From the NCBI GenBank assembly GCA_015501595.1, contig JADNRX010000241.1, positions 1 through 64,000 of the forward strand: a stretch of 64,000 nucleotides of DNA, read 5' to 3'. The notes under the pieces were generated by a model. The model did not search any database. It was not told where the DNA came from and was given only the letters and a program-made list of their open reading frames with translations. The position numbers and the translations under genes were made by a program. Of the stretch, positions 1 through 11,739 are shown piece by piece; position 1 is the first letter of the stretch, and every line of letters starts with the position of its first letter. The DNA is from Hymenopellis radicata (Eukaryota > Basidiomycota > Agaricomycetes > Agaricales > Physalacriaceae).

Positions 1-551
1 TATGGGAGGACGAGGGGAGCGGGAAACGCTGCAGGAGAGGGTTCCGCAGTAATCGTTTCTTGCGTGGATTTGGAGTGGCCCAGTAGAGTCGTAGCATTCA
101 TGCGCTGTTGGGCTGTGGGTCGGCTGTAGCCAGCTTCTTCAGCATGCCTGGATGGTGTGAAGGTGAGCTTGTCATGTGAGCACTTCATGGTCAAGAACAA
201 AGCTGTTTAGCGGGAAAACTAGATGATTTGAATATGATTATTATCAATGAAGAGGTACTGCAGCTCTGAGCTCACTGAGTATGAATGGTCATTATTTCAA
301 CCATGGAGGAAGGGGGAAACATTTATCACGCTCAAACGCGCTACTTTTGACGTCGACGTTGTTGACATGATGATGGGCGGAAGAAAAGTGACGATCACTT
401 CTTCAGTCCACCGCACATATAGGCAGTACTGATGTAGTGTATCCAAGTGGCTTGTAAGTGATCTTTATATGCACCAAGTATGTGTTACTTCTAAGAAGGT
501 ACTTAAAGCAATGTGAGACAGTGAATAACTTATTGCACTTCGCCGTGCGCC
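1..551. other. No gene recognised
   Basis: Open reading frames here are short and show no family motif. The stretch lies downstream of the acyltransferase stop on the minus strand, so part of it is probably that gene's 3' UTR. Confidence 0.5.
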
Positions 552-2083
552 CTAAGCAGACCACGCCGAGACGTATTTTTCGAGTTCTGGCCAAGCTGAC
601 AGTCGCGCGCCCAATTCGCACCAATAGCCCGCCTCTTCCTCGTCATCTCCCGCAACCTTGCTCATAACGATTGACCATCTGCTCCGACCTCCATAACTCG
701 GATTCGTCGATGCGCCACCCGCGAAAAGGACGCGTCCAGCCTTCGGATTTCGTTGGCCAGCCCCCTCGGTCAGGGCGCCACTAAAATCCAGCTCGCCCCA
801 CTTCCCCGCCGCCCAGCTCGTCACATAAAAGTTCGTCTCGTCCGCAGGATGGTAACTGGGTAGCTTTCTCTGGCGGCACATCTCTCGATACACTGTGACG
901 GTCTTGGACAGCTGATCCGTAGTGCGCTGCGCCTCGATTGTACGCCTGATGTCGAGAGCGATCTCCGAGACAGACATGGATTGCATTTCGCGGATTGGGA
1001 CGGCCGGGGCGCAAAGCGGTATGAGAGAATTGCGGATGTAAACATTAGGTCCGGAAAGGGCGGGAATTTGCCCGCGAAGGTTGGCAGTGAATGCAAGAGT
1101 AAACGGTTGCTTGGTCGGCTCACGGTTGAACAAGTGAAGCTGGATTTGTCCATCAGTCCGATCTTCAAAAGAGCTTGAAGTTATTTCGACATACCTTGGC
1201 GAGAAGAGCAGTCACAATATCATTCTCGCTGACCCATTGCTCCTTTCCCCCCATCGTTTCCTCGCGTAACTGCGCGATAACCGATTCTGGGATGAAAAGT
1301 AGGCGACACTCTTCGTTGTTCGTCACGACATCAGAAACCAAGCGTGCATAGTACTTGACTGTGTCAAACAAGCCCCAAATAGTGAACGTCGAAAGCATGC
1401 TCTTTCTGAAGACTTTCAACTCCGCCTTCGTTTTAGGATATGGTTCACCGAAGTCCTTGAGTGGATCGCCCTCCACTAACTGAGGAAGCACTACACTGTG
1501 CATGTCGTTAGGGGACGCTATGAGGGAGCACCAAGCGCGAAGGATGATAGCAAGCCCAGGAACGTCGCAGAACAGATGCGGTATGTGGAATCCAATACAA
1601 GTAACATCGGCGAAACAATGGACATGGACCTGTAGCATTGGCGCGTCTTTTCGTTTTAACAAGTCCGGTACTATCCGTGGGGTACTAGGTGTGCGGAAGT
1701 GATCCAAAATGGTGGACATCTGAGGGCTAATGTGGGCCTTTCGTGATGGCATGCTGGGATAGGCGATGTCGGAGTGTGCTTCAGAGAATACGAACGGAGG
1801 TCGTGCATCTGAGAACTTGTCTGGAAGGTGTAGTTCGAAGCGATTCTGTGGATGGAAATTTTGCTCAAGCGCCAGTCGCGCATATTGTAGAAAGATTCAC
1901 CTTTCTATTGCGTGCTACCCGAGAACCCAGTATTGGCCACCTATTCACCAATTCCGTCAACGCGTCGCGTAGGACGTTGGGCTGTATCTGACCGCTAACA
2001 ATCAGACATGAATCAATGAGGAGGTCGTAGACGGGGTTGCTCTGTTCCATGAGAGGAATTGGGAGAATTTTGTCCGGTGCCAT
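552..2083 (-). CDS. BAHD-like (HXXXD) acyltransferase
   Basis: Predicted 473-aa enzyme of the HXXXD transferase family, which moves an acyl group from acyl-CoA to a hydroxyl or amine; in fungi such genes often act in secondary metabolism. Three exons fit: 2083-1901, 1845-1195 and 1139-552, with phase-0 introns of 55 bp each. The active-site motif HLFCD is at residues 151-155, followed by VPG, matching the usual HxxxDG. The N-terminus (residues about 1-60) reads like the condensation-fold start, ending in the typical RWP.LGSR stretch. The C-terminal part carries a GGRSRWSIVMSK segment near the place where the DFGWG motif of plant members lies, but DFGWG itself is not seen. Substrate cannot be told. 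The next gene rightward is on the other strand. Confidence 0.8.
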
Positions 2084-4265
2084 GGTGGAAAGGAGAGGTT
2101 GTTGGGAGACTCAAGACACTGTGAAACCTATTTATGCTATGAGTCGAGTTGCGATCGAACCACTCACACGATGTGCGTAGGAGACCGGGTTGAACGTTGA
2201 CCCTAGACGGTAGTGGACCACCACACCCACGAAACCCGTTTGAAACCCATCGGCGTCGAACGCGACGCGCCAGGGACGCGCTCAGCCTGCACTCAACGGG
2301 TCGACATTTCGGGCAGCTCAGAGGCGGCGGTGGATCGACCTCTATGAGGCTTGAAATGTGCTAGTAGTACTAGTAGTAAGGATCTGGTAAAGGATCCGGA
2401 TGCTATCAATGTGTAGAGTCCGTGGTCACGGTCAGAATCGAAAGATCTTCCGAATTTCTTCTGAGCACGTGAAGTGATCATGTAATGGCAACCCTGGGAA
2501 AGTTACTCGGTCACTGCTCGCGTGAAACCGTGGCGCGTTCTCTCGCGCGTTCTGTCTCTTTTCCTCCGACCACCGCCGCAACATAATCGGCCTTCACGCC
2601 TCTCTCTGTGCTCTGCTTGCCGTAATGAATGCCCTGATTCTGCATGGTCTCCTGGCGTCAATGATTAAATACGCGTCGCTTGACGCGTGAAATGGACGAC
2701 GGGCGCGTCCAGGCGACAACTTGAGCGGTATAGTCGTGCTAGTTCTACTCCATAAGCTCTTCATCAAGGATAATTGATGTGAAATGTCACTCTTTCCATA
2801 CGTTTCCAACATTACATTGCTGACCATTATGATTCATTTACATGCCAGACTTCCTGCCATTTATGTTGCTCGTGCCGCCCTTTTCCCATCATTCACACCC
2901 GTCGTACGGGTAATATCCATTCTACGTCAACTCCAAGAAATCGAATTTTGCGAAAACCGCAAAGCGGCTACGTATTTTGTGGCGTCACGGGAGATAGTAA
3001 GGCCGACGTGCCTTTCTGTCTAGGCAATTATTGATCTTTAAAGAACTTCACAGATGGAGTTTTAACTGGATCCATGTTGACACTTCGGGGGTTCGTTTGG
3101 CATGCACGAGGCTTTCTATGCTGATCTAACACGGAAAACTCGTCCATTTTGCATCCACTTGCGATGTTAGGGCTTGTTAGGGGACTTCATGTACTTCCTG
3201 GCTATCTATAGGCCCTCCTTGAAGGACTCCTTGGGCAGTCTCCACCTAGATGTACCACTTAAATTGGGTTTCCGGCCATGATAGGCTCTTGAATACTTTG
3301 TGCCTACCAGCGCGTCCACTCGGCCGTTGATATTAGGGCTTCTTCTGTCTATTACTATACCACATAAACTGTTCACCCTCATGATCACTCTCGTTGAAGT
3401 TGGGCTCAGACTGCAGTACTCGTCCAGAACTCGTCCTATCCGGCTACCCTAACCCTCGCCTGATTTAGGGAATAGGGCGCTCTAAAATCACATGCAGAAG
3501 AGACTGGGAGCTGAAATCACAGAGTCATCGATGTGTGTATTGGCATTCAACGATAACGCTACTCACCAGATACGGCATCAGACAGGCAAAACCTAAGTCG
3601 ATGGTTATCATGGGCAGCTGCTTGCTAGGTGCCGCTTTGAGACGATTGAGGCCAAGTAGCGAACAAAATGCGCCAGAAAACATTGAAGTTAGTAGCCCAA
3701 GGGGCGTTGTGGCTGATAAGAAGGAGTGGCGATTACAAATTTTGTCCGGAGTCAAATCTTTGACGCTGATCATCATCATTTCAGCATTCGTTTCCAACAA
3801 CAACAACAACCGCAACAACCCCAATTCTCGCCGTTTTTCACACACTCGTTCTCATCCTTCTTCATCCGCCATCCAGTCAAAGTCGTTGAACTCATCATAT
3901 CTAACGCCAGCGAAGAAGTCGAAGTCTGCGGCGATCGCCTCGAGGCAGTAGCCGAAGTGGGCAGCCAAGTTAGGGCTAAACACGTTTCTTTCGCTTGTTT
4001 TACCACCAACGCCGGCGAGTTACGAGGAGCGTTGAAAGTTGGCAATTAGCTGTACCAGACCTGGAAACTGGTGCGTGTGCAGTGTTCTCCGAAGGCGATG
4101 CCAACGGCACTGACGGGCGGCGACAGCAGAAATTTCGCAGGCTAGATTTACACCACAGCCGATCCAACGTAGACCCCATCCGCCCTCTGGCTATCTAGTC
4201 CCCGTCAGGTGGAAACGTACACCTCATACGAAGGCTTTATTGACAGTCACCACCATACCCCTGTC
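2084..4265. other. Long intergenic region between divergent genes
   Basis: No convincing gene is seen. Short frames are present, but none carries a motif. A CAA-rich tract near 3797-3822 and frames over 3535-4049 may belong to a 5' UTR or an upstream exon of the kinase gene that starts at 4266. The region must hold the promoters of both divergent neighbours. Confidence 0.45.
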
Positions 4266-7200
4266 ATGAGGTCCGATCTACCTCAGAATCGACGCGCTCC
4301 AGTGCGTATTGACGCTGAAGATGGTCCATGGAGCGTTAGCGTCGCAGAGTCTCCTCATGATACCCGCTCGTATAGCTTATACATAAAGAGTGAGCTTCAA
4401 AGTTTGCTCGACTTGATTGACTCTTAATTTCTGCAGCACCCACCCACAACCTCACTTTGACCCGGTTGGCGACGGAGATTGTTGAACTTGACACCAAATT
4501 GCGCGACAACCACCCGAGTGTCAAGGTTCCCGCACTCCCTCTCGATGCCAATGCTGTCATGAGCCTGCCTCCAAAACGAAAATCCACCTTTCTCAACACT
4601 CTTTCGCGACTGGCTTCTCCCCACGGGAGCAAGATCAGACGCAACACTACAGGCGAGGAGAACAAGACCAGGCGTTCCAACGGCAGCATCAGCACCGCAC
4701 CATCCGCCTTTACCTCACCGCTCGTGTCACCCTCTAAGGATCAAACTGATCCTTTCCAGTCCTTTTCGCCGAGCGCCATCACCGCCACTCTACCCACGAC
4801 CGTCAACAGCACATCACTTGCTGCGTACCTTACCACCATCTCCAACACCCCCGCCTTGCGGCAGGCACGCGTTTGGAAACGTTTTGTTAGGGTGCGCACC
4901 GACGATCTTGAGAGCGTGCGTGTTGAAAGGGCAATAAAGCGCGTGAGGTCTGACTTGGCTGCTCATACTGGCATGAATGGCAAGGACAGGGAAGACCTCC
5001 CGCCGGTTGTCCCTGAAATCCCGGACAAGGAACCAAGCGTTCACGAAGTGGCCACGGAGGAAGAGAAGCCTTCAGAGGTACAGAAACCCACTGATGAAGT
5101 TTCAGAAGAGAAGCAGCAAGTCAAAATTGAGGATGCACCAATGAAGAATGGGTTATTACCTGCTGATGAGGAGGCCGTCTCGCCACCATCGCCAGCTGCC
5201 GAAGAAGATACCCCAAAGACGCCTATAGCAGAAGGACTTGCGAACCGGATACATCGCTCACGCTCCGCGGACCCAGAAACATCCGCCAGGCTTTCTCGTG
5301 CCTTTACGTCTTCCTCCATAACACAAGACGGTGCCTCGTCCCAGACCGAGACGGGTGATGAGTCTTCTGCGACTGGCGGGAGGAGACCGAAGAAGAAACG
5401 CTCTATGTCTGTCGCCCTCTCGAAGAAGAGTCGCAAGGTCGTCATTGACGACTTTGAGATGATGCGCGTGTTGGGCAAGGGCTGCGCGGGCAAGGTCCTC
5501 CTGGTTCGACACAAGTCGACGGCGGAACTGTATGCGCTGAAGGCCATTACGAAACGGCATGTACTAGCGCATCAGGAGCTACAGCATACTCTAACGGAAC
5601 AGGCTGTATTGAAGCGGATGGCAGCCGAATCGAAGGACCCGTTCGTTGTGAAGCTGTGGTGGAGCTTTCATGACAAGGAAAATTTGTTCTTGGTCATGGT
5701 GCGTCCATAATCTCATGCGCGGCTAACCATCCTGACTTTGACTGACAGGACTTTCACCCTGGAGGTGATTTGGCCACCCAATTGGCGAGATGGGGCCGTC
5801 TTGGACGGGATCGAGCGAGATTCTATGCGGCGGAAATAGTGGAAGGCGTTGAGGGCCTGCACGCTGTGGGGGTGATATACCGTGATCTCAAACCTGAGAA
5901 CATCCTCATTGGCGGGGACGGACACATCGTTTTGACGGACTTCGGTTTGTCCAAAGAGTTCCCGCGGGGCTCATCCGTAGTAACGGCGCCATCTACACCG
6001 ACCGGGCCTCGCAATGGCGAGCTGAACGGAACGCCTGTAACGCCCCCTTGGATGAAGGTGGAAAAAGGTGGTGAGCTAACAGCGGGATGGCCCGGTCAAC
6101 CTGTGGGCCAAACAGATTCGACAGCGACATTCTGTGGAACTGCCGAGTATCTGGCACCTGAAGTTATTCAGGGATTATCGTATTCGTACGAGGTCGACTG
6201 GTGGAGCTTTGGAACGATGTTGTTTGAAATGCTGACCGGCATTGTAAGCACCGTTCTTGATCATCTTCTGATATCTTGCTCACGTATCTGAATTATACAG
6301 ACGCCATTCTGGGCGGCATCGCATGCTGACATGTATGTGCGGGTTTTGCAGGATGAGTTACATTTCCCCGACGATAGAGCCATTGACCAGGATACCAAGA
6401 GTCTACTCCGCGGCGTAAGTCGTTTCTTAGTACAAGGGGTCGCCGTTTCTCAAAATTTCCTTTAGCTTTTACAACGTAATCCCGCTCTTCGTATCAGCGA
6501 ACCTCGGATAAAGCGCCACCCGTACTTTTCCATGATCGACTGGGCCCATGTCTATTACAAGCGCTACATACGTGAGTCGTTTATACTTCCCGTAGCTCTT
6601 TCATTGACCTTGGACTGCAGCCCCGTATATCCCTCCTACTGATCCGTCCAACGCCAGTGACACTCAGAATTTTGATGAAACCTTCCTTGACATGGAACCG
6701 GTTTTGGATGAGTTCGAAGAAGACAACGAGCAGACGGATACCGACCAGGAGAACAATGAGCACACGGACACGGATCGTACTGACGGAGACGACACCAATA
6801 CCACTCCGTCGCAGTCGCGGAGCTCGTCAGTGGCAGCGCGTCCCAATCAACAAACTGTCACTGAAGAAGATGCGGTCGATGTATTTGATGGGTACTCGTT
6901 CAAGGGCCGACAGTCGATATTGCTTAAAGATGACGATGACGATGATGAAGACGAGAGCAGCGAGGAAGAGACTGATGAGGAGGAAGAGGAAGCTCTGGCG
7001 TTAAAGGGTCTGGCTTCAGAGCCTGATACGCCGACTGAGGCATCAGAGAGGCCTTCATCGAGCGAGATTGACCTCGCTGAACCCAAGACTCCAGAAGCTC
7101 GCCCGACAATCCTACCCTCACTACCTCTAGACGACGCCGTGCTGACGCCTTTGCCTGAATCACCTGAACCGACGAGCCTTGATCTGCCGCCAGAGGTGGC

Positions 7201-8077
7201 TCCCGAACAGCTCGCTGATAAACCGCCGCCAGTACCTCCAGCGGATACCAAGCCACGATGGAGCAGAGACCTGGCGGAGGAAGCTAGACTTGCGCCCGCG
7301 CCCAAGGTACCAAGTAAAGCGTCTAACCGGTTGTCAAGACCGGTGCGGAGGGAGAAATCCGGTGTTCCCGCCTTGGACAAGTACCTGTCAGACGCTGGTG
7401 ACGATGGCATCACAGAGCATGACGACGAGGACGATGATTGGGACTTCGTTGAAGCTGGGGACGGTGAAGACCGCAATGGTGCGCGGGGTACGACGTTGTT
7501 TGCCCGTGGTGTGGTGGATCGGTATAAGCTGGCGGTATTCCGAAAGGCATCGACGACCATGCCCAGGACACCTTCGATGTCGTCGAAAGCGCCATCTGAA
7601 GTCTCGCCGACGTCGAGCCCGGAACAGCGGAGGGGTCGGACTCATTTGACGTTCAGGAGGAATCCCAGGCAGTTCTTGAAGCCCAAGAATCCCCCGCCGT
7701 CGTCGTACTCGAGCAAGTCGAGTATTGCTGCGCGCTCCTTGTCGCACTCCGCCTCCGCGAGGTTTTCTACCATGTCCAGTGGCAGTTTCTTGACGACTTC
7801 GCCAACTACCCCAGCTACCAGTGGTTCGACCGCTGTGTCTCATTCGTTGAAGTCCAAACCGTCGGCAGTGTCTGTTGGCGGTACGAGGAGTTTGTCGGAT
7901 CAGTCTGATTCGTTAACGACAGACGTTGTCACGACGAGCACGTCGGAGGCGGCGAAGAATTCTCTTCCAGAGGGGAAGAAGACCAAAAAGCTGAAGAAGT
8001 ACAAAGAGGGCGCGGAGAAGGTGTTTTCTCTGTTTGCGCCCACACAAAGAGCACAGCCGCCGCTGCATACCTCTTAG
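4266..8077 (+). CDS. PX-domain AGC-family serine/threonine kinase
   Basis: Predicted 1185-aa kinase in six exons (4266-4389, 4437-5698, 5749-6243, 6301-6414, 6466-6571, 6621-8077), total divisible by three. Residues about 20-195 look like a PX (phosphoinositide-binding) domain: SYSLYIK, then a KL...HPSVKVPALPL core, a Ser-rich insert and an LRQARVWKRFV helix. The kinase domain starts near residue 381. It has the glycine loop GKGCAG (388-393), the lysine in ALKAI, YRDLKPEN with catalytic Asp about 508, DFG about 526 and activation-loop TFCGTAEYLAPE about 589. About 45 extra residues lie between DFG and TFCGT. The AGC C-tail is present: NFDETF and a hydrophobic motif FDGYSF (about 789-794). A long acidic, Ser/Pro-rich tail follows. 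The family resembles S6K/YPK kinases that read nutrient and lipid signals at membranes. The first ATG is chosen because the PX domain begins directly after it; an upstream exon is possible. Confidence 0.88.
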
Positions 8078-8369
8078 TCTCGCTATCGCTGATGAATCCC
8101 ATGTATTTCTGGTGTTGACATATGCACGATTGGACAATCTTTACATACACATACATTCTTTATATCGTTTATTTGGTCGTCGTGGACATAATTATTATGC
8201 ATAGAAGGGTTTTGGCATTAAAGAATCCAAAAGCTGCTTGTTGTGGGGGCAGAGCCTAAGTTTCATGCGATCATTGTACATGTACGTCACGCGTCCATGT
8301 AGAACGTTGAACGAGAACTTTCATCATCGCGTCCTGTATGTTGTGAAAAGCTCTGGATTTACCGTTGAA

Positions 8370-9425
8370 ATGTCAACAACATCCTCACAGTCAAGCAGCA
8401 GTCGCATCGTCTCCAACCACGAACCTGCACTTCGTACTCTATCTGAGGTACGCTCACAAGCTGCATCCGAACTGGTAGTTCGCGCCTTGCGAAAGGGAGA
8501 GACTGTTGATGGTAAACTCCATTGACTTTCTATCCTTTTGGTAACATTTTGAACTTGCCCAGGCGTTCACATCAATGTCCTCACCACGTCCTGCAAAACG
8601 GACGATGTCGCCTTCCTGGTCACCCTCGGCGGGACGATCCAGCGCCGGCTGGCTACGCAGGACCACATCTTCGCCGCTGCGACAACGGGCACGCCCGTCA
8701 CGCGCGACAGCAACTTTCTCGTGATCTGCGCCTCCACCCCCGACTTCATCCTGCGCGCCGACATCCTCACGCGCTCCAAGTTCATCGGCCGCTGCCAGAT
8801 CTTCTCGCTCAAAGACCTCATTTCGGTCCCAGAGTACGTCGAGTACGGCGTGCAGGAGGGCACCATGCTCGTCGCCGCCATCCGCGAGTTCGGCGGGCTC
8901 ACGTACGACCTCGCCGCGGTGTGGGACGTGCTGCGCAAGTCCGCGCGCACGCCGATCGACCCGTTCCACGCGCCGCCGTGGTCCGTGGGCATCGAGGAGC
9001 GGCTCGCGCTCGAGCGCGCCAAGCTCATCCGGAGCACGGCGGCGCAGGCCTTTGAGGAGCTGCGCGTGCCCGAGGTGCGCATCCCCACGGTCCTGGTCGA
9101 TATACGGCCCGCGGCGCAGCGGGCACAGTACGGGGAGATCGACGGGGCGATGGTGGTGGAGCGGAATGTCCTGGAATGGCGGTTTGATCCACGGTCGAGC
9201 GCGCGCGTGGCGATCGCCAATCGGTACGACCTGAGGATCATTGTTATATGCCAGGAGGGATACACGAGCAGCCTTGCTGCTGTTTCTTTGCAGGAGCTCG
9301 GTATGCTCAATGCTACCGATGTCATTGGAGGATTCAAAGCCTGGAAGGAGGCTGGTTTACCTCTCCTTCTTCCCGAGCAGATATATGTGGACGAACGTGA
9401 CGATATTAGCTGTGAGTCTCATTAA
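8370..9425 (+). CDS. Rhodanese-domain protein with unrecognised N-terminal half
   Basis: Two exons (8370-8511, 8563-9425) joined by a 51-bp intron. The C-terminal about 100 residues are a rhodanese (sulfurtransferase-like) domain: TVLVDIRPAAQRAQYG at its start, a possible catalytic loop with Cys in CQEGYTSS, and DVIGGFKAWKEAGLPL at the end, which is the usual closing motif. The N-terminal half, with a GGTIQRRLATQDHIFAAATT stretch, is not recognised. A further splice (donor at 9412, acceptor ending 9445) would move the stop to 9480 but needs a 34-bp intron, so the stop at 9423-9425 is preferred. Codons are strikingly G/C-rich at the third position compared with neighbours, and long antisense frames arise from that. 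Confidence 0.72.
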
Positions 9426-9993
9426 TGTTTTTTGAATTGTTCCAGCTAAGATGTTACTGAAAGCTGTAGCCTCTATCTGACCAAGGGTTCAGACCGTGTA
9501 TCCATATATCCATATACCATCTAGCTAAATGAATAGTGTACTCTAGTGTAACTGTACCTTGAGTATAACAGAGTAGAAGTGCTGGGATGTTCATAATATA
9601 GAAATTATAGGACAAGAATGAACTTGAGCAAGGCTAGAGATGGTTGGGATTGGGAGTCACATGACTAGATTATGTGGCGCAAGAAATGAGACGTTCAAAC
9701 TTCAAAGCTCGGTCGTCCCGGCTACTGACATATCATATCACTTTTCCAATCTCCATGAAAAATTAAAATTGTGAATTCTCTAGAACGAATTGCCCCAACC
9801 GCGAGACATGAATATGCAACACCTAGACTATTAAGTAGGACAACGAAAAGACAGACATTCTATTCCAGATAAGTTAGCATTGTCCCGACAAATGCAACAT
9901 GGTGATACAGAGGAGGGAAGATGAATAAATAAATAATAATGAGCGTATAAAAATGCAGAAGATGAGCACAAAATAATTTAGGCTATAAATACA
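9426..9993. other. A/T-rich gap between convergent genes
   Basis: No coding signal. The gap separates the 3' ends of the rhodanese gene (+) and the next gene (-), so it probably holds both polyadenylation regions. Confidence 0.5.
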
Positions 9994-10812
9994 TTAGCAG
10001 TTGAATGTAGACAGTACTGATTTGCTCTTGCGGCGGAACTTCTTGGCGAACTTGCCGACCAGGGAGTCCGACGACTTGAGGGAGTTTTTGGATTGTCGCG
10101 AACGAAGGCCAGGGGCGTGGACGGTAGGAGGGGGTAAGGGGTCCCGGTGGTCGCTGGAGGTGGCTTTCTCAACGGACACGCCAATAACCATCTTTGATGG
10201 TGGCGCCTGGGGCAATACGTCTGCGACACTTAAGGAGCGTGGGCGACCGGCGAGCCGACGCGGTAGTAGATTGCCGACAGTGCGGGAAAGTGTGGAGGAC
10301 TGGCGCGCGATGGCGCCTTGTGGGGCAGAGCGGCTGAGGGTGGAGACCTTGTCTGCCTTTTCCGCCTGCCAAGGTGGGGACGCGAGGGAGTCAAGACTGC
10401 GCTACAAGACAAAGTCAACCATGTGTTGGAGTACGAAAACACGTTGACCTACTCTGGTGCAAAACTGAGGAGGGATGGTTGAGAGACGGCGAGAATTTCT
10501 CGTGTTTATCATTTCGGACAATTCGTCGGAGAACTGTGGGCAGCGGTGATCAGCAGTTGTAACATGTGGCCTCTTAATTAAAAGATTCTCACCCGAGTTA
10601 GCTGAGAAGTTGGCACGCTTGCTCTGCGCGTATCCTTGACTTCTTGGGAGGTTTCCTCGTCTTCGAAAGGGTCAACCTCTTCGCGGTGCCGCTGCTCCCA
10701 TGCCCGACGTTCCGTCTCCTCCTCGACTCTCCTGAACAACTACAACATGGTGAGACGACGCGGTGACCTACAGCACAAAACAAACCTTTTCAAAGTTTTC
10801 GTGGACCTCCAT
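9994..10812 (-). CDS. Hypothetical basic, Ser-rich protein, four exons
   Basis: Not recognised. The model has exons 10812-10786, 10739-10593, 10533-10453 and 10401-9994, all joined by phase-0 introns of 46-59 bp with clean GT/AG ends, giving 220 aa. Exon 2 encodes a charged helix (FRRVEEETERRAWEQRHREE), exon 3 a short FSDELSEMINTRNSRRLS segment, and exon 4 a Ser/Arg/Lys-rich tail ending in KFAKKFRRKSKSVLSTFNC. No transmembrane segment is seen. The last four residues are not a clean CaaX box. The frame stays open upstream of the chosen ATG to about 10866, where an acceptor-like TAG occurs, so a further 5' exon is possible. Coding status rests on four independent exons staying in frame. Confidence 0.55.
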
Positions 10813-11739
10813 GAACGACTGGCTTTGCGTGTGTGGAACCAGTAAAGGCGAGGGCTGGTAGCAATACTAGCCAGAAGGCATGCAGACGCAGCAGAGCGAA
10901 GCAAGAAGAAAGGGGTTGTCTGAGGGTCGCTTTGGCAAGAGCTTAGGTAATGGCACTAATGCTTGCTTCTCCCGACTGCCGCGAGTTCGCGCGAAAAGTC
11001 GCCATTCTCCACCCTCCCAGTGCATTCAAGGCCATTGCAACGCGTCTTTTGGGTCTCATTGTGGTGGAAGATTATCGATTAAGAACGAGATTAGCCTGAC
11101 TCCTATCCGGATTATCTGGCCCGTCTCGATTCTAGACTTTCTTGTCTTCCTTTGTCTTCTACCACTTGTCACTTTGGTTCGACAATACTTCAATGCTTCA
11201 AGTTTCAAAGCTCACTGAGCGCTCAAGCGTAAAGTTGTCGCATTCCCATAGGCTCGCATGTGCTCTACTCACATGCTTTCCTTCGCGGACATTTTGGTAA
11301 GTCTCCTTCACCCTGTTTGGCCTGACAATGACATGCACTCCGTTTTCTAAAGCCTCGAGCCACATTACATACATCGGAGTCAAGACGGTGTCTAGTAAAG
11401 CCGCAGTTCAACGCGTGCCACAATCTGCAGCGTTCTACCTTCTGCACCTCAGACTCTTTTGTGTATATTATGGTCGGTGCAAGGACTATAGGCCGTGTAC
11501 GACGTCTTACACGACCGCAAGAGCTTCTGAGCTAGGACACACGTTCCTTTCGCGGGCTTTCGGGCCTATAGTTCGATCACATCTTATCGCAATCACCTTA
11601 TCGTTGGTGCGAGGTGATACAACAACGTTCAGCCGTGATGAATCACGATGAAAAAAATTACCGGGTATATGAGCATTGGGGGCATGCCCACCCCCGTGTC
11701 TAGTCCCCACCACCACTACCGTGTGGCCGCCTGCTCACT
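10813..11739. other. Divergent intergenic region
   Basis: Lies between the hypothetical gene (-) and the MFS transporter (+). No motif-bearing frame is seen apart from a possible extra 5' exon of the minus-strand gene near 10866; promoters of both genes are expected here. Confidence 0.45.

Noticed and set aside
6847..7560. Long minus-strand frame (237 codons) inside the kinase gene
   Set aside because: It is a shadow of the acidic Ser-rich tail; the plus-strand exon has clear family context and splice consistency, and the antisense frame is low-complexity Ser.
8567..9337. 256-codon minus-strand frame over the rhodanese gene
   Set aside because: Produced by G/C-rich third positions of the plus-strand gene; no motif, and the rhodanese signature is on the other strand.
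9412..9480. Extra last exon of the rhodanese gene
   Set aside because: It would need a 34-bp intron, shorter than every other intron in the window; the immediate stop was preferred.
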